A stretch of DNA of 32,089 nucleotides from Mangrovicoccus sp. HB161399 (GCF_013184745.1 NZ_JAATVU010000067.1:1-32089), one strand, 5' to 3'. Shown: positions 7,287-21,888, numbered from the stretch's first letter. The notes: generated by a model not told the origin, from the sequence alone. Numbers and translations: made by a program.

Positions 7287-8306
7287 ATGCCGATCACCAA
7301 CGAACCGAAGATCATCGCCGGCAATGCCAACAAGCGCCTTGCCGCCGCCGTCGCCCGCCGCATGTCCATGCATCGCGGCATGAATGTCGACCTGGTCGAC
7401 GCGCGGGTCGAGCGGTTCAACGACGGCGAGATCTTCGTCGAGGTCTTCGAGAACGTCCGAGGCGAGGATGTCTACATCCTGCAGCCGACCTCGCGTCCGG
7501 CAAACGACAACCTGATGGAGCTGCTGATCATCGCCGACGCGCTGCGCCGCTCCTCGGCCGCGCGCATCACCGCGGTGATCCCCTATTTCGGCTATGCCCG
7601 CCAGGACCGCCGCACCAAGTCGCGCACCCCGATCACCGCCAAGCTGGTCGCCAACATGCTGACCGAGGCCGGGGTCGACCGGATCGTGACGATGGACCTG
7701 CATGCCGCGCAGATCCAGGGCTTCTTCGACATCCCGGTGGACAACCTCTATGCCGCGCCGCTCTTCGCGCTCGACATCATGGAGAACTTCAAGGACTCGA
7801 TCGACAACATCACCGTGGTCTCGCCGGACGTGGGCGGCGTGGCGCGGGCGCGCGAGCTGGCGACCCGCATCGGCGCGCCGCTGTCGATCGTCGACAAGCG
7901 CCGCGAGAAGGCCGGGGAAGTGGCCGAGATGACCGTCATCGGCGACGTCCAGGACCAGATCTGCATCATCGTCGACGACATGTGCGACACCGCCGGGACG
8001 CTCTGCAAGGCGGCAGAGGTGCTGCTGGAGGCCGGAGCGCGCGAAGTGCATGCCTATACCTCGCATGGCGTCCTGTCGGGCCCCGCAGTCGAGCGCGTCA
8101 CCAATTCCAAGCTGAAGAGCCTGGTGATCACCGACTCGATCGAGCCGACCCAGGCGGTCCTGAACACGCCGAACATCCGCATCGTGCCGACCGCGCCGCT
8201 GTTCGCCCAGGCGATCCTGAACACCTGGAACGGCACCTCGATCTCCTCGCTGATCGACGTCAAGACTCTGGGCCCGATCTACGAAGGGCTCTACGGCCAG
8301 CACTGA
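7287..8306 (+). CDS. prs: Ribose-phosphate pyrophosphokinase (PRPP synthetase)
   Basis: Makes PRPP from ribose 5-phosphate and ATP for nucleotide, histidine, tryptophan and NAD synthesis, a direct link to hisA and purU in this window. At 339 residues it has the slightly extended alphaproteobacterial N-terminus ([19 protein letters not shown]). Landmarks: [20 protein letters not shown], the catalytic loop region [10 protein letters not shown], the metal-binding [12 protein letters not shown] and the PRPP loop [10 protein letters not shown] (Asp230/Asp231). The ATG at 7287 is preceded by AAGGA (7275-7279). An in-frame ATG at 7239 would add 16 residues with no ribosome binding site or family support. 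It converges on the atp operon. Confidence 0.97.
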   Translation: MPITNEPKIIAGNANKRLAAAVARRMSMHRGMNVDLVDARVERFNDGEIFVEVFENVRGEDVYILQPTSRPANDNLMELLIIADALRRSSAARITAVIPYFGYARQDRRTKSRTPITAKLVANMLTEAGVDRIVTMDLHAAQIQGFFDIPVDNLYAAPLFALDIMENFKDSIDNITVVSPDVGGVARARELATRIGAPLSIVDKRREKAGEVAEMTVIGDVQDQICIIVDDMCDTAGTLCKAAEVLLEAGAREVHAYTSHGVLSGPAVERVTNSKLKSLVITDSIEPTQAVLNTPNIRIVPTAPLFAQAILNTWNGTSISSLIDVKTLGPIYEGLYGQH

Positions 8307-8321
8307 GCCGCGGCACGGACC

Positions 8322-8362
8322 CCAAAAAGGAAAGACCCCGGCGCCTCGACGGGCCCGGGGTC
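8322..8362 (-). terminator. Hairpin with T-tract on the minus strand
   Basis: GACCCCGG (8334-8341) and CCGGGGTC (8355-8362) form a perfect 8-bp stem. Read leftward it is followed by TTTCCTTTTTGGGG, as in a Rho-independent terminator. Read rightward (from prs) it has no T-tract. Confidence 0.5.
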
Positions 8363-8467
8363 ACTCCTATCGGAAAAGTCCTTGCGACCCTGATAGGCTG
8401 ATTCCGTCACGGAATTGTAAAGGCGGCCTTACGAAGCCGCGTCCCCTCCCCCGAAACATCGCCCGAC

Positions 8468-8497
8468 GTCCGCAATCCGCAGCCCCGCGGAGCGGAC
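8468..8497. repeat. Eleven-bp hairpin with a two-base bulge
   Basis: GTCCGC (8468-8473) pairs with GCGGAC (8492-8497). After a bulged AA, TCCGC (8476-8480) pairs with GCGGA (8487-8491) around the loop AGCCCC. No T-tract lies on either side, so it looks like an internal RNA structure rather than a terminator. Confidence 0.5.
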
Positions 8498-8531
8498 CCG
8501 CGCGCCTTGGGCGGCCTTGGGCCCGGACAGC

Positions 8532-8560
8532 AAAAAGCCCCGCCGGAGCGGGGCCTTTCC
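8532..8560 (-). terminator. Terminator of the atpHAGDC operon (possibly bidirectional)
   Basis: GCCCCGC (8537-8543) and GCGGGGC (8548-8554) form a 7-bp stem with a CGGA loop. On the minus strand it is followed by TTTTTG, 27 bases past the atpC stop. On the plus strand it is followed by CTTTCCTT, so it may also stop prs transcripts. Confidence 0.75.
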
Positions 8561-8580
8561 TTCGGCACGCCGTGGCGCGC

Positions 8581-8976
8581 TTACTGCATGTTCTCGAGCA
8601 GGTGCACGAAGTCGTAGACCAGCTCGGTCGCGGTGTCGCGCTCGGGGCCCTTGGCCGCCTCTGCGGCGGCACGGGCCTGCTCCAGCTCCGCCTCGATGGC
8701 GGCGCGGCCTTCGGCGCCCTTCTCGAAGGCGCGCTCGGCTAGGACGGTGGCACCGTCCGCGGAGATGTCGGCAAAGCCGCCCGTCACCGCGAATTCCAGC
8801 ACCTGTCCATCCGCCGTCACGCTCAGGATCCCCGGCTTCAGCGTCGTGATCATCGGCCAGTGGCCCGGCATCGCCGTCAGCTCGCCTTCAGATCCCGGCA
8901 ACTGGACCGCGGTCACCTGGAGCGAGGCGAGGCTCTGCTCCGGCGAGACCAGGTCGAATTGCATGGTTTTTGCCAT
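8581..8976 (-). CDS. atpC: ATP synthase F1 epsilon subunit
   Basis: The 131-residue epsilon subunit, part of the rotating central stalk of F1, couples F0 rotation to the catalytic sites and can inhibit ATP hydrolysis. The N-terminal beta-sandwich (about 5-90) includes FDLVSPEQSLASLQV, LPGSEGELTAMPGHWPMITTLKPG and the GGFADISADGATVLAERA block. The helical C-terminal part (about 90-131) includes AAIEAELEQARAAAEAAKG and is short, as in other alphaproteobacteria. The start lies 11 bases after the atpD stop and an AAGGA ribosome binding site overlaps that stop. It is the last gene of the operon, with a terminator 27 bases downstream. Confidence 0.96.
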   Translation of the reverse strand: MAKTMQFDLVSPEQSLASLQVTAVQLPGSEGELTAMPGHWPMITTLKPGILSVTADGQVLEFAVTGGFADISADGATVLAERAFEKGAEGRAAIEAELEQARAAAEAAKGPERDTATELVYDFVHLLENMQ

Positions 8977-8987
8977 CTATCCGGTCC

Positions 8988-11307
<2,320 letters not shown>

Positions 11308-11328
11308 GGGTTCTGTCCCCTCCTAGCC

Positions 11329-12866
<1,538 letters not shown>

Positions 12867-12867
<1 letters not shown>

Positions 12868-13427
12868 TATCCGACCTCTTTCATTGCATTCTGGAGGTTT
12901 GCAAGCTTCGACTTGATCGAGGTGTCGATCATCTTCGAGCCAACCTTGACGATGAGACCACCGATCAGGGACTGATCGACGGTCATGTTCACTTTGACGA
13001 ATTTGCCGATCTTCTCGTGGATGGCGAAGGCCAGGGAGTCGATCTGTTCGGCACTGAGTTCGGTGGCGCTGACGACGTCGGCCGTGACCTCGCCCTTCTC
13101 CTCGGCGATCATCGCCTGCAGCTGCGCGATGAACTGCGGCAGCACGAAGAGGCGGCGCTTCGAGGCCATCAGGCCGAGCGTGTTCACGACCATCGGCGAC
13201 AGGCCCATCTGGCGGGTGACCGCCATGATCGCATTGCCCTGGTCGGCGCGGCTGAAGACGGGCGAGGAGACCATCGCCGAAAGCTCGGCGCTGTCCTTCA
13301 GCGCCGCGCCGAGCGCATCCACATCGGATTCGAGGTTCGGTATCTGGCCGGCTTCCTTGGCCAGGTCAAACACGGCCGTGGCATAGCGCTCGGCAATGCC
13401 AGAGGAGATCGCTGCTGGTTCGGACAC
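12867..13427 (-). CDS. atpH: ATP synthase F1 delta subunit
   Basis: The delta subunit (186 residues) joins the top of F1 to the peripheral stalk. The family pattern is [20 protein letters not shown] at the start, ANDSLFVLP-like [17 protein letters not shown] in the middle, and [24 protein letters not shown] near the end. Two GTG codons are possible: 13433 and 13427. The ribosome binding site GGAAGG abuts the first but lies 6 bases before the second, and starting at 13427 gives the usual N-terminus MSEPAAISS. It is the first gene of atpHAGDC. F0 genes are absent, as is usual for Rhodobacterales, where F0 is encoded elsewhere. Confidence 0.95.
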
Positions 13428-13519
13428 GTCCACCCTTCCGCATGATGGCCCCGGTCCTTTGGCTGGACGCGGGGCGGTCTGAAGCCCCTCCCGAGGTCGG
13501 GGCCGCCAAAATTATTGGG

Positions 13520-13548
13520 GAAGTAGCAAAGCCGGCGGTGCCAAGCAA
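13520..13548 (-). promoter_or_regulatory. Possible atp operon promoter in an AT-rich spacer
   Basis: Read leftward: TTGCTT (13548-13543), 17 bases, TACTTC (13525-13520). The 263-base spacer between atpH and the methyltransferase (13428-13690) is markedly less GC-rich than its surroundings and holds no gene. Other -10-like words occur in it, so this exact site is uncertain. Confidence 0.35.
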
Positions 13549-13690
13549 CCAATCAAAAATGTGGCATGGATCCGCGAAATTCAGCACAGACAGGAACTTA
13601 GCGCTGGGTGCGACCCTATGGACAGCCAAAGGAAACCAAAAGGTTAAGCTATCACGAAGCCGTGTTAGCGCTAGACAGCCGAATTGGCGT

Positions 13691-14515
13691 TCAGATATGA
13701 CGGCCGGATTGATGCATGAAATCTGCCGTTGCGGCCTTCCCCGGGGTCCGGGAATCACTGCGCTGGTTCGGCAGCGGCCCGCCCACCGGCTTGGGCAGTG
13801 CGTCCAGGATCTGGAGCGGCCGGCGCAGCTCTCCGCGCACCGGCGTGCCGCGCGGCGCGAAGACCCGCTTGGAGGCCTCCAGCATCAGCACCCCCCCGGC
13901 ATAGCGGTTCGACAGGCTGCGCCCGACCTGGTTCCACATCGCCCCGGTCCGCAGCCAGAAGCGGCGGTGCGACGGCGGCTGGAACAGGGTCACGGTATGG
14001 GCCTCGGGGACGAAGCCGAAAGGCTTTATCTGCGCCTCGAGCTGGCCGAGGCTGTAGGGACGGCCGAAGCCGAAGGGCGTCTGGTCCGAGCGCGCCCAGA
14101 GCCCGGCGCGGTTCGGCACGATGAACAGGATCCGCCCGCCCGGCCCGAGCACGCGGTGACATTCCTCCAGCAGCGCCGCGGGCGTTTCGGTGGTTTCCAG
14201 ACCGTGCATCACCACCAGCTTGTCGACCGCCCCGGTGGAAACCGGCCAGGCTGTCTCTTCGCAGAGCACCGAGACATTGGGCATCCCCGCAGGCCAGGGC
14301 ATGACCCCCTGGGCCGAGGGCATCAGCCCGACCACCCGCCGAGCATCCGCCAGGAAGGGCCGCAGGAGCGGCACCGCGAAGCCGAAGCCCGCCACCATCT
14401 GGCCCTTCGCCTCGGGCCACAGATGCTGCACCTGGCCGCGGATTGCCTTCTGGGCGGCGCGGCCCAGGCTCGTCCGGTAGTAGAAATTCCGAAGGTCGAG
14501 CACATCAAGGTGCAT
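13691..14515 (-). CDS. Class I SAM-dependent methyltransferase (methyltransferase type 11 like)
   Basis: A 274-residue cytoplasmic protein. The SAM-binding core is divergent: [16 protein letters not shown] stands for the usual E/DxGxGxG motif [16 protein letters not shown] follows as motif [42 protein letters not shown] covers motifs IV to VI (given here by its position, about residues 98-137). The family in Rhodobacterales sits beside gloB, as here. The substrate is unknown; some relatives are annotated as ubiquinone or tRNA methyltransferases without proof. The ATG at 14515 has GAGGA nine bases upstream. The C-terminal 30 residues are Pro/Arg-rich and probably disordered. Confidence 0.82.
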   Translation of the reverse strand: MHLDVLDLRNFYYRTSLGRAAQKAIRGQVQHLWPEAKGQMVAGFGFAVPLLRPFLADARRVVGLMPSAQGVMPWPAGMPNVSVLCEETAWPVSTGAVDKLVVMHGLETTETPAALLEECHRVLGPGGRILFIVPNRAGLWARSDQTPFGFGRPYSLGQLEAQIKPFGFVPEAHTVTLFQPPSHRRFWLRTGAMWNQVGRSLSNRYAGGVLMLEASKRVFAPRGTPVRGELRRPLQILDALPKPVGGPLPNQRSDSRTPGKAATADFMHQSGRHI

Positions 14516-14576
14516 TGCGCCTAGTCCTCAGATCGGTGACCCTCGGCATACAATAGCGACATCCGTGAGCCTTTCC

Positions 14577-15344
14577 ATGCCCCTGACCCTCGTCACCGTC
14601 CCTTGCCTCAGCGACAATTACGCCTATCTGGTCCATGACGCGGCCAGCGGCGCCACTGCCGTGATCGACGTTCCCGAAACCGGCCCGGTCGAGAAGGCGC
14701 TGGCGGCACATGGCTGGGAGCTGAGCGACATCTGGATCACGCATCATCATCATGACCATATCGGCGGCGTCGACGCCCTGCGCAATGCCACCGGCGCGCG
14801 GGTGACCGGCGCCAAGGCCGATGCCCACAGGCTGCCGCAGCTCGACGCGGCCGTGGAGCCCGGCGGCAGCTTCGCCTTCGGCGGCGAGACGGTGGAGGTG
14901 ATCGACGTCTCCGGCCACACCGTCGGGCACATCGCCTTCCACCTGCCCGGCAGCGCCCTCGCCTTCACGGGCGACAGCCTCATGGGGCTCGGCTGCGGGC
15001 GCCTGTTCGAGGGCGACCCGGCGATGATGTGGGACAGCCTCTGCCGCCTGCGCGGCCTGCCCGGCGACACGCTGATCTGCTCGGGACATGAATACAGCCA
15101 GTCGAACGCCCGCTTCGCCGTCACCATCGAGCCCGGCAATGCCGCGCTTGCCGAACGCGCCGCCGACATCGACGCCAAGCGCGCCGCCGGCGAGGCCACG
15201 GTGCCCGTTGCGTTAACCTTGGAGAAAGAAACCAATCCTTTCCTGAGGGCGGATCTGCCGGCCCTGAAGGCCGCACTGGACATGGCGGAGGCTCCGGACG
15301 CGGCCGTTTTCGGCGAAATCCGGCGGAGAAAGGACTCGTTTTGA
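14577..15344 (+). CDS. gloB: Hydroxyacylglutathione hydrolase (glyoxalase II)
   Basis: Hydrolyses S-lactoylglutathione to lactate and glutathione, the last step of methylglyoxal detoxification. A metallo-beta-lactamase fold with the binuclear metal motif THHHHDHIGG (55-64; His56, His58, Asp60, His61), GHTVGHIAFHL, TGDSLMGLGCGRLFEG and SGHEYSQSNARFA, followed by the C-terminal glutathione-binding HAGH domain (TNPFLRAD). Starting at the ATG 14577 gives 255 residues and the usual N-terminus MPLTLVTVPCLSDNYAYL. A GTG at 14565 would add four residues. TACAAT (14549-14554) could be a -10 box; the complementary TATTGT on the other strand may serve the divergent methyltransferase. Confidence 0.95.
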   Translation: MPLTLVTVPCLSDNYAYLVHDAASGATAVIDVPETGPVEKALAAHGWELSDIWITHHHHDHIGGVDALRNATGARVTGAKADAHRLPQLDAAVEPGGSFAFGGETVEVIDVSGHTVGHIAFHLPGSALAFTGDSLMGLGCGRLFEGDPAMMWDSLCRLRGLPGDTLICSGHEYSQSNARFAVTIEPGNAALAERAADIDAKRAAGEATVPVALTLEKETNPFLRADLPALKAALDMAEAPDAAVFGEIRRRKDSF

Positions 15345-15535
15345 CTAGAAATTCGCCAAATGGCACTTATTTAATCAGGGAGGCCGGGTGCGCGATGCGT
15401 CGGCCGTGCCAAGCTGTGAATAGGCGAAATTGCCACTTGAAGCGGAGCCAAGAAAACCGAACTTTAAACATACGAGGTCACCGTTCGGCTGGGGCCCCCG
15501 GTCCCGTCCGACCCTTACTATAAGGAGCACGGAGC

Positions 15536-17860
<2,325 letters not shown>

Positions 17861-17864
17861 TCCG

Positions 17865-18839
17865 CTGCGGGGCATCGCAGCCCTCCTGATCATCGCCCTC
17901 GCACCTGCCGGTGCGGGGGCGTTTCAGCTTGCATGGCCGGTCGACTGCACGGTTGGCGACGGCTGCCACATCCAGAACTACGTCGACCGCGACCCCGGCC
18001 CCGGCGCCCGCGACTTCGCCTGCGGGCCGCTGACCTATGACGGCCACAAGGGCACAGATATCCGGCTGTCCAGCGAGGCCGCGCTGCGCCGCGATCCGCC
18101 AGGGATCCGCGCGGCCGCCCCCGGCACGGTCATCGGCACCCGGGACGAGATGCCGGACCAGCTCTTGAACACGCCCGGCGCCCCGGGGCCGGACGAGATC
18201 GCCGGGCGCGAATGCGGCAACGGCGTGGTGATCCGGCACGACGGCGGCTGGCAGACCCAGTACTGCCACATGGCGCGCGGCTCCATCGCCGTGTCGCCGG
18301 GCGACGAGGTCGCCACCGGAACGCTGCTGGGCCGGATGGGCGAGAGCGGCGCGACCGAATTTCCGCACCTGCATTTCAGCCTGCGCCATGACGGCGCCGT
18401 CGTCGATCCCTTCGCCCCGCCCCCCGAAGCCGCCTGCGGAACGGAACAGGACACGCTCTGGGCCGATCCGCCCGCCTACCGGCCGGGCGGCCTGCTGGCC
18501 GCCGGGACGCTCGACCGGGTGCCAGACTACGCGGAGATCCGCCGCGGGCTGCCGCCGCGGCCGCAGGCACCGCGCAAGGACCCGGCCCTGGTGCTCTGGG
18601 CCTTCGGCTACGGCGCGCGGGCGGGCGATGCGATCCGCTTCGTGCTGGAGGGACCCGAGGGCGATGTCTTCGACCGCACCGTCCTGCTGGACAAGACCCA
18701 GGCGCAGGTCTTCCGCGCCTTCGGCCGCCGCACGCCGCCGGATGGCTGGACTTCGGGCGGCTACCGGGCGCGGATCGACTGGCGCCGCGACGGCGAGGTG
18801 ATCGACAGCCTTGAGGTGCCGCTCGTCCTGACCGACTGA
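17865..18839 (+). CDS. M23 family metallopeptidase with no normal start codon
   Basis: A periplasmic LytM/M23-like peptidase that probably cuts peptidoglycan cross-bridges. The zinc-site motifs are HKGTD (His61, Asp65) and HLHF (His168, His170). The reading frame is intact from clpA's end, and a good signal peptide (RGIAALLIIALAPAGAGA) is encoded at about 17868-17921, but the frame has no ATG, GTG or TTG there. I give the CTG at 17865; ATT at 17856 is another option. The first ATG, 18150, would lose the signal peptide and His61/Asp65. TTGA at 17857-17860 overlaps the clpA stop, and one extra G in the run at 17868-17871 would join a TTG start to this frame, so a frameshift or sequence error is likely. 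Confidence 0.75.
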   Translation: MRGIAALLIIALAPAGAGAFQLAWPVDCTVGDGCHIQNYVDRDPGPGARDFACGPLTYDGHKGTDIRLSSEAALRRDPPGIRAAAPGTVIGTRDEMPDQLLNTPGAPGPDEIAGRECGNGVVIRHDGGWQTQYCHMARGSIAVSPGDEVATGTLLGRMGESGATEFPHLHFSLRHDGAVVDPFAPPPEAACGTEQDTLWADPPAYRPGGLLAAGTLDRVPDYAEIRRGLPPRPQAPRKDPALVLWAFGYGARAGDAIRFVLEGPEGDVFDRTVLLDKTQAQVFRAFGRRTPPDGWTSGGYRARIDWRRDGEVIDSLEVPLVLTD

Positions 18840-18856
18840 GCTCAGCGCTCGGTCAG
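18828..18856. repeat. Inverted repeat spanning both stop codons of the M23 and OmpA-like genes
   Basis: CTGACCGA (18828-18835) and TCGGTCAG (18849-18856) form a perfect 8-bp stem. A second palindrome, CTGAG-CTCAG (18836-18845), lies inside. The M23 stop TGA (18837-18839) and the OmpA-like stop (18842-18844, complement) both fall within it. The genes are only 2 bases apart, so this is the only place for a shared terminator; there is no long T-tract. Confidence 0.6.
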
Positions 18857-20626
18857 CTTCAGCTCGATGCGGCGGTTCTTGGCGCGGGCTTCGGGCGTGT
18901 CGGCAGGATCGACGGGCTGGAACTCGCCGAAGCCGGTCGCGGCCAGCCGGTCGGGCGGGAAACCGTATTCGTCGATCATGAAGCGCACCACCGACAGCGC
19001 GCGGGCCTGGCTGAGCTCCCAGTTGTCGCGGAACCGGCTGGAGCGGATCGGCGTGTCGTCGGTATGGCCGTCGACGCGGACGATCCAGTCGATGCCGGGC
19101 GGGATCACCGCGGCGACCTCCTGCAGCAGCTGCGCGACCTTGGCGATTTCCTCGCGGCCCGCGGGAGAAAGCTCCGCCTGGCCGACATCGAACAGAACCT
19201 CGCTGTCGAAGACGAAGCGGTCGCCGACGATCTTCACGCCTTCCTGCTCGCCGATCGCGTCGCGCAGCCGCCCGAAGAATTCCGACTGGTAGCGCTCCAG
19301 CCGCTGCGCCTCGGCCTCCAGCCGCTTGCGCTCGGCCTCTTCCAGCTCGGCGCGCCGGCGTTCCTCCATGTTGGCGCGCGCGAGCGCCGTGTTCAGCCGC
19401 TGGCTGAGATCGCCGATCTCGACCTCGGCCGCGTCGCTGCGCGCATCCGAGGCGTCGAGCAGCGACTGCAGGCTGCCGAGCTGGTCGCGCAGCTCCGCCA
19501 TCTGCGCATTCATCAGTGCGATCTCGCGGGCGCGCTTCTGGGCGGTTTCCGCCGTCTCGTCGCGTGCCGCCGCGGTCTCGGCCAGCGCATCGCGCGCCGT
19601 CTTCAGGAGCGCCGCCTGGCGCTCTGCCTCGCTCAGCGCCTCCTGCCCCTCCTGCTCGGCCGCGACCTTCGCAGCCAGCGCAGCGGCCAGCTCTGCGCGG
19701 ATCTGGTCCTCGTCCTTCGCCTGCACCGCTGCATCCGCGCGGGCCGCCGCCAGCGCGGCATCGAGCTGGGCCGCCCGGGACTGCGCGTCGGACAGGGTCT
19801 GCGCCTGAGCCTCCAGCCGGCCGCCCAGCTGGCTCTGCTCCGCCACCGCCGCCGCCAGCCGCGCCGTCAGGTCGTCCCTTGCCGAATTCGCCGCCGCCAG
19901 CAGGGTCAGCGTGTCCTCGGCGCGCTTGCGCTGCTCCTCGAGCGCCAGAGACATCGCGGTGATCTCGGCATCGGCATCCTCGAGCTTGGCCCGCAGCGCC
20001 TGGGCTGCGGCAGCCTCGGCCAGCCGTCCGGCCTCCTCGTCGGACAGCTTAGTCTCGGTGTCCGAAAGCTGCGCCTGGGTCTGCGACAGATCCTGTTCGC
20101 GCTCCGCAAGATCGGCGCGGACCTGCGCCAGCAGCGCCTCGATCGCCTCGCGCTTGGCCGCGGCCAGCCGGGCCGCCTCGGCCTGGGAGTCGATCTCGCT
20201 GCGCGCCTCGGCCAGCGACCGGTTCAGCGCCTCTTGCTCGGATTGCAGCGCTGCCTCGCGCTCCGCCGCGGCCTGCAGGTCCTGCGACTTGCCCTCGCTC
20301 TCGGCGCGCAGGTTGGCCAGAAGCGTCTCGCGCGCCCGCGCCTCGTTCCCAGCCTGTTCCAGATCGGAATCGAGCCGCGCCACGTCGTTGGACAGTTCGG
20401 CGCTCTTCTCGCGTTCCATCCCCAGCGCCTGCGACAGCGATTCCAGCTCGGCGCCGAGCTGGTCCAGCTCGCTTTCCTGGCCGGTGATCTGCTGGCTCAG
20501 CAGCGACTGCATCACCATGAAGATCGTCAGCACGAAGAACAGCACCAGCAGGAGCCCGGTCATCGCATCGACGAATCCCGGCCAGATCGAAGCCTGGAAG
20601 CGGTTGCTGCGGCGGCTCAGCGCCAT
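18842..20626 (-). CDS. OmpA/MotB-like peptidoglycan-binding protein with a long coiled coil
   Basis: A 594-residue inner-membrane protein. Residues 1-18 are cytoplasmic and basic. A single membrane helix (about 19-41, VDAMTGLLLVLFFVLTIFMVM) carries Asp20 at the position of the proton-binding Asp of MotB and TolR. A very long Ala/Glu/Gln/Arg-rich coiled coil spans about 45-450. The C-terminal OmpA-like domain (about 470-594) shows FDVGQAELSPAG, VDGHTDDTPI, ELSQARALSVVRFM and KNRRIELKLTER. The protein should span the periplasm and anchor in peptidoglycan. Its ATG lies 1 base after the ExbB-like stop, so the two subunits are made together. The precise role is unknown; it is not a flagellar MotB. 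Confidence 0.85.
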   Translation of the reverse strand: MALSRRSNRFQASIWPGFVDAMTGLLLVLFFVLTIFMVMQSLLSQQITGQESELDQLGAELESLSQALGMEREKSAELSNDVARLDSDLEQAGNEARARETLLANLRAESEGKSQDLQAAAEREAALQSEQEALNRSLAEARSEIDSQAEAARLAAAKREAIEALLAQVRADLAEREQDLSQTQAQLSDTETKLSDEEAGRLAEAAAAQALRAKLEDADAEITAMSLALEEQRKRAEDTLTLLAAANSARDDLTARLAAAVAEQSQLGGRLEAQAQTLSDAQSRAAQLDAALAAARADAAVQAKDEDQIRAELAAALAAKVAAEQEGQEALSEAERQAALLKTARDALAETAAARDETAETAQKRAREIALMNAQMAELRDQLGSLQSLLDASDARSDAAEVEIGDLSQRLNTALARANMEERRRAELEEAERKRLEAEAQRLERYQSEFFGRLRDAIGEQEGVKIVGDRFVFDSEVLFDVGQAELSPAGREEIAKVAQLLQEVAAVIPPGIDWIVRVDGHTDDTPIRSSRFRDNWELSQARALSVVRFMIDEYGFPPDRLAATGFGEFQPVDPADTPEARAKNRRIELKLTER

Positions 20627-20627
20627 C

Positions 20628-21815
20628 TCAGCGCGTCCCTTCGGCGCCGGTTGCCTGCTCGATCACCCGGATCAGCCGCGTCAGGTCGTGGCGCAGTTCG
20701 GACACGCTTTCCTGCCGCCCGGCATTGATGTCCTCCATCAGCCGCAGCAGCTGCACGTCGATGCTGCGCAGGCGCATCCTGGTCTCCGCATCGGGGCCGT
20801 CCTCGTCCGCCTCGCGCTGAGCAGCCAGCGATTCCAGCACGGCGGTCAGGCGCTCCTGCCCGTCGGCGACGCGATCCATGGTGGCGGCCATCCGGACCTC
20901 GCCTTCCATCCGCGCCGTGAGCCGGTCAAGCGACGCGCCCAGCCCGGCCAGGCGGCCGTCCATGGCGACGCGGTGCGCCTCGGATTCGCGGATCACGCTG
21001 TGCAGCTCGCCCATCTGCAGCGCAACCTGGTCGAGCGCCGCGGCGATGGCCGCTCCGTCGCTGCCGCCCTCGCCGTCATTGCCGGCGAAGCCCAGGCGGG
21101 TGATGGTGGACAGCCATTCCTCCAGCTCGCGGTAGAAGCGGTTCTGGCCGTGATTGGCGAAGAGCTCCAGGAGGCCGACGACCAGCGATCCGGCGAGTCC
21201 CAGCAGGGAGGAGGCGAAGGCCGTGCCCATGCCGCCCAGCTGGGTCTCCAGCCCGCCGATCAGCCGCCCGAAGACGGCGGTCGAATCTTCGCCCGCCGAG
21301 GGCGCCAGCGAGCGGATCGTGTCGACGACGGCGGGAACGGTGGTCGCGAGCCCGTAGAAGGTGCCGAGCAGGCCGAGGAAGATCAGCAGGTTGCCGAGAT
21401 AGCGCGTGATGTCGCGCGCCTCGTCGATCCGGGTGGCGACCGTGTCGAGGATCGACCGCGACGAGGCCGCGCTGATCTGCATCCGGCCGCGGCGCGAGCG
21501 CATCAGCGCGGCCAGCGAGGCCAGCAGCCGCGGCGCCTGGGCCGCGTCCATGCCCGGGCGTTCGGCGGCGAAGCCCTCGATCCAGCGGACCGACGAGATC
21601 AGCTGCGCCACCTGCCAGAAACAGGCCAGCACGCCGATCACGAAGACCACGCCGATGGCGCCGTTGAGATAGGGATTTGCGGAGAAGACGCTCCAGACCC
21701 GCGGCAGCAGGAACCAGGCGCCTGCCCCGAAGCCGGCGGAGACGGTCACCATCATGAAAATCTGGCGGACCGGCTGGGAAAACTGGGGCGCGGAACTCTG
21801 TTCGGACATGACCAT
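20628..21815 (-). CDS. MotA/TolQ/ExbB-type proton channel family protein
   Basis: A 395-residue inner-membrane protein. Two hydrophobic helices lie near the N-terminus (about 20-38 and 50-70). The MotA/TolQ/ExbB core follows at about 135-215, with RYLGNLLIFLGLLGTFYGLA, then the region GGLETQLGGMGTAFASSLLG and SLVVGLLELFA. A charged cytoplasmic C-terminal region (about 225-395) looks helical. With the OmpA-like partner it would form an ion-driven stator-like complex that moves or tenses a periplasmic arm. The start is ATG at 21815 (MVMSEQ) or 21809 (MSEQ); neither has a clear ribosome binding site. ChaC lies 73 bases upstream on the same strand. Confidence 0.85.
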   Translation of the reverse strand: MVMSEQSSAPQFSQPVRQIFMMVTVSAGFGAGAWFLLPRVWSVFSANPYLNGAIGVVFVIGVLACFWQVAQLISSVRWIEGFAAERPGMDAAQAPRLLASLAALMRSRRGRMQISAASSRSILDTVATRIDEARDITRYLGNLLIFLGLLGTFYGLATTVPAVVDTIRSLAPSAGEDSTAVFGRLIGGLETQLGGMGTAFASSLLGLAGSLVVGLLELFANHGQNRFYRELEEWLSTITRLGFAGNDGEGGSDGAAIAAALDQVALQMGELHSVIRESEAHRVAMDGRLAGLGASLDRLTARMEGEVRMAATMDRVADGQERLTAVLESLAAQREADEDGPDAETRMRLRSIDVQLLRLMEDINAGRQESVSELRHDLTRLIRVIEQATGAEGTR

Positions 21816-21888
21816 GGCCCCGGTCTAGCCGATTGCGCGCGCCCGGAGAATCGCGACCTTCGCCGCGAAGCCCCAATCTACAATTTTG

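Larger units (their letters stand above)
8307..8580. other. Convergent spacer prs/atpC with several dyads and no protein gene
   Basis: Besides the three hairpins listed separately, this spacer contains CCTATC/GATAGG (8366-8371 with 8392-8397), the perfect palindrome ATTCCGT-C-ACGGAAT (8401-8415) and AAGGC-G-GCCTT (8420-8430). I see no open frame with family character. The density of structure suggests overlapping 3' ends or a small RNA. Confidence 0.55.

Noticed and set aside
15436-15475. Heat-shock promoter for clpA based on CTTGAA
   Set aside because: No acceptable -10 lies at the proper distance, so it is mentioned only as a possibility under clpA.
18842-21815. Zorya-type defence system (ZorA/ZorB) suggested by an ExbB-like plus OmpA-like pair with a long coiled coil
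   Set aside because: No ZorC, ZorD or ZorE-like gene is nearby; the neighbours are ChaC and an M23 peptidase, so a housekeeping envelope motor is more likely.
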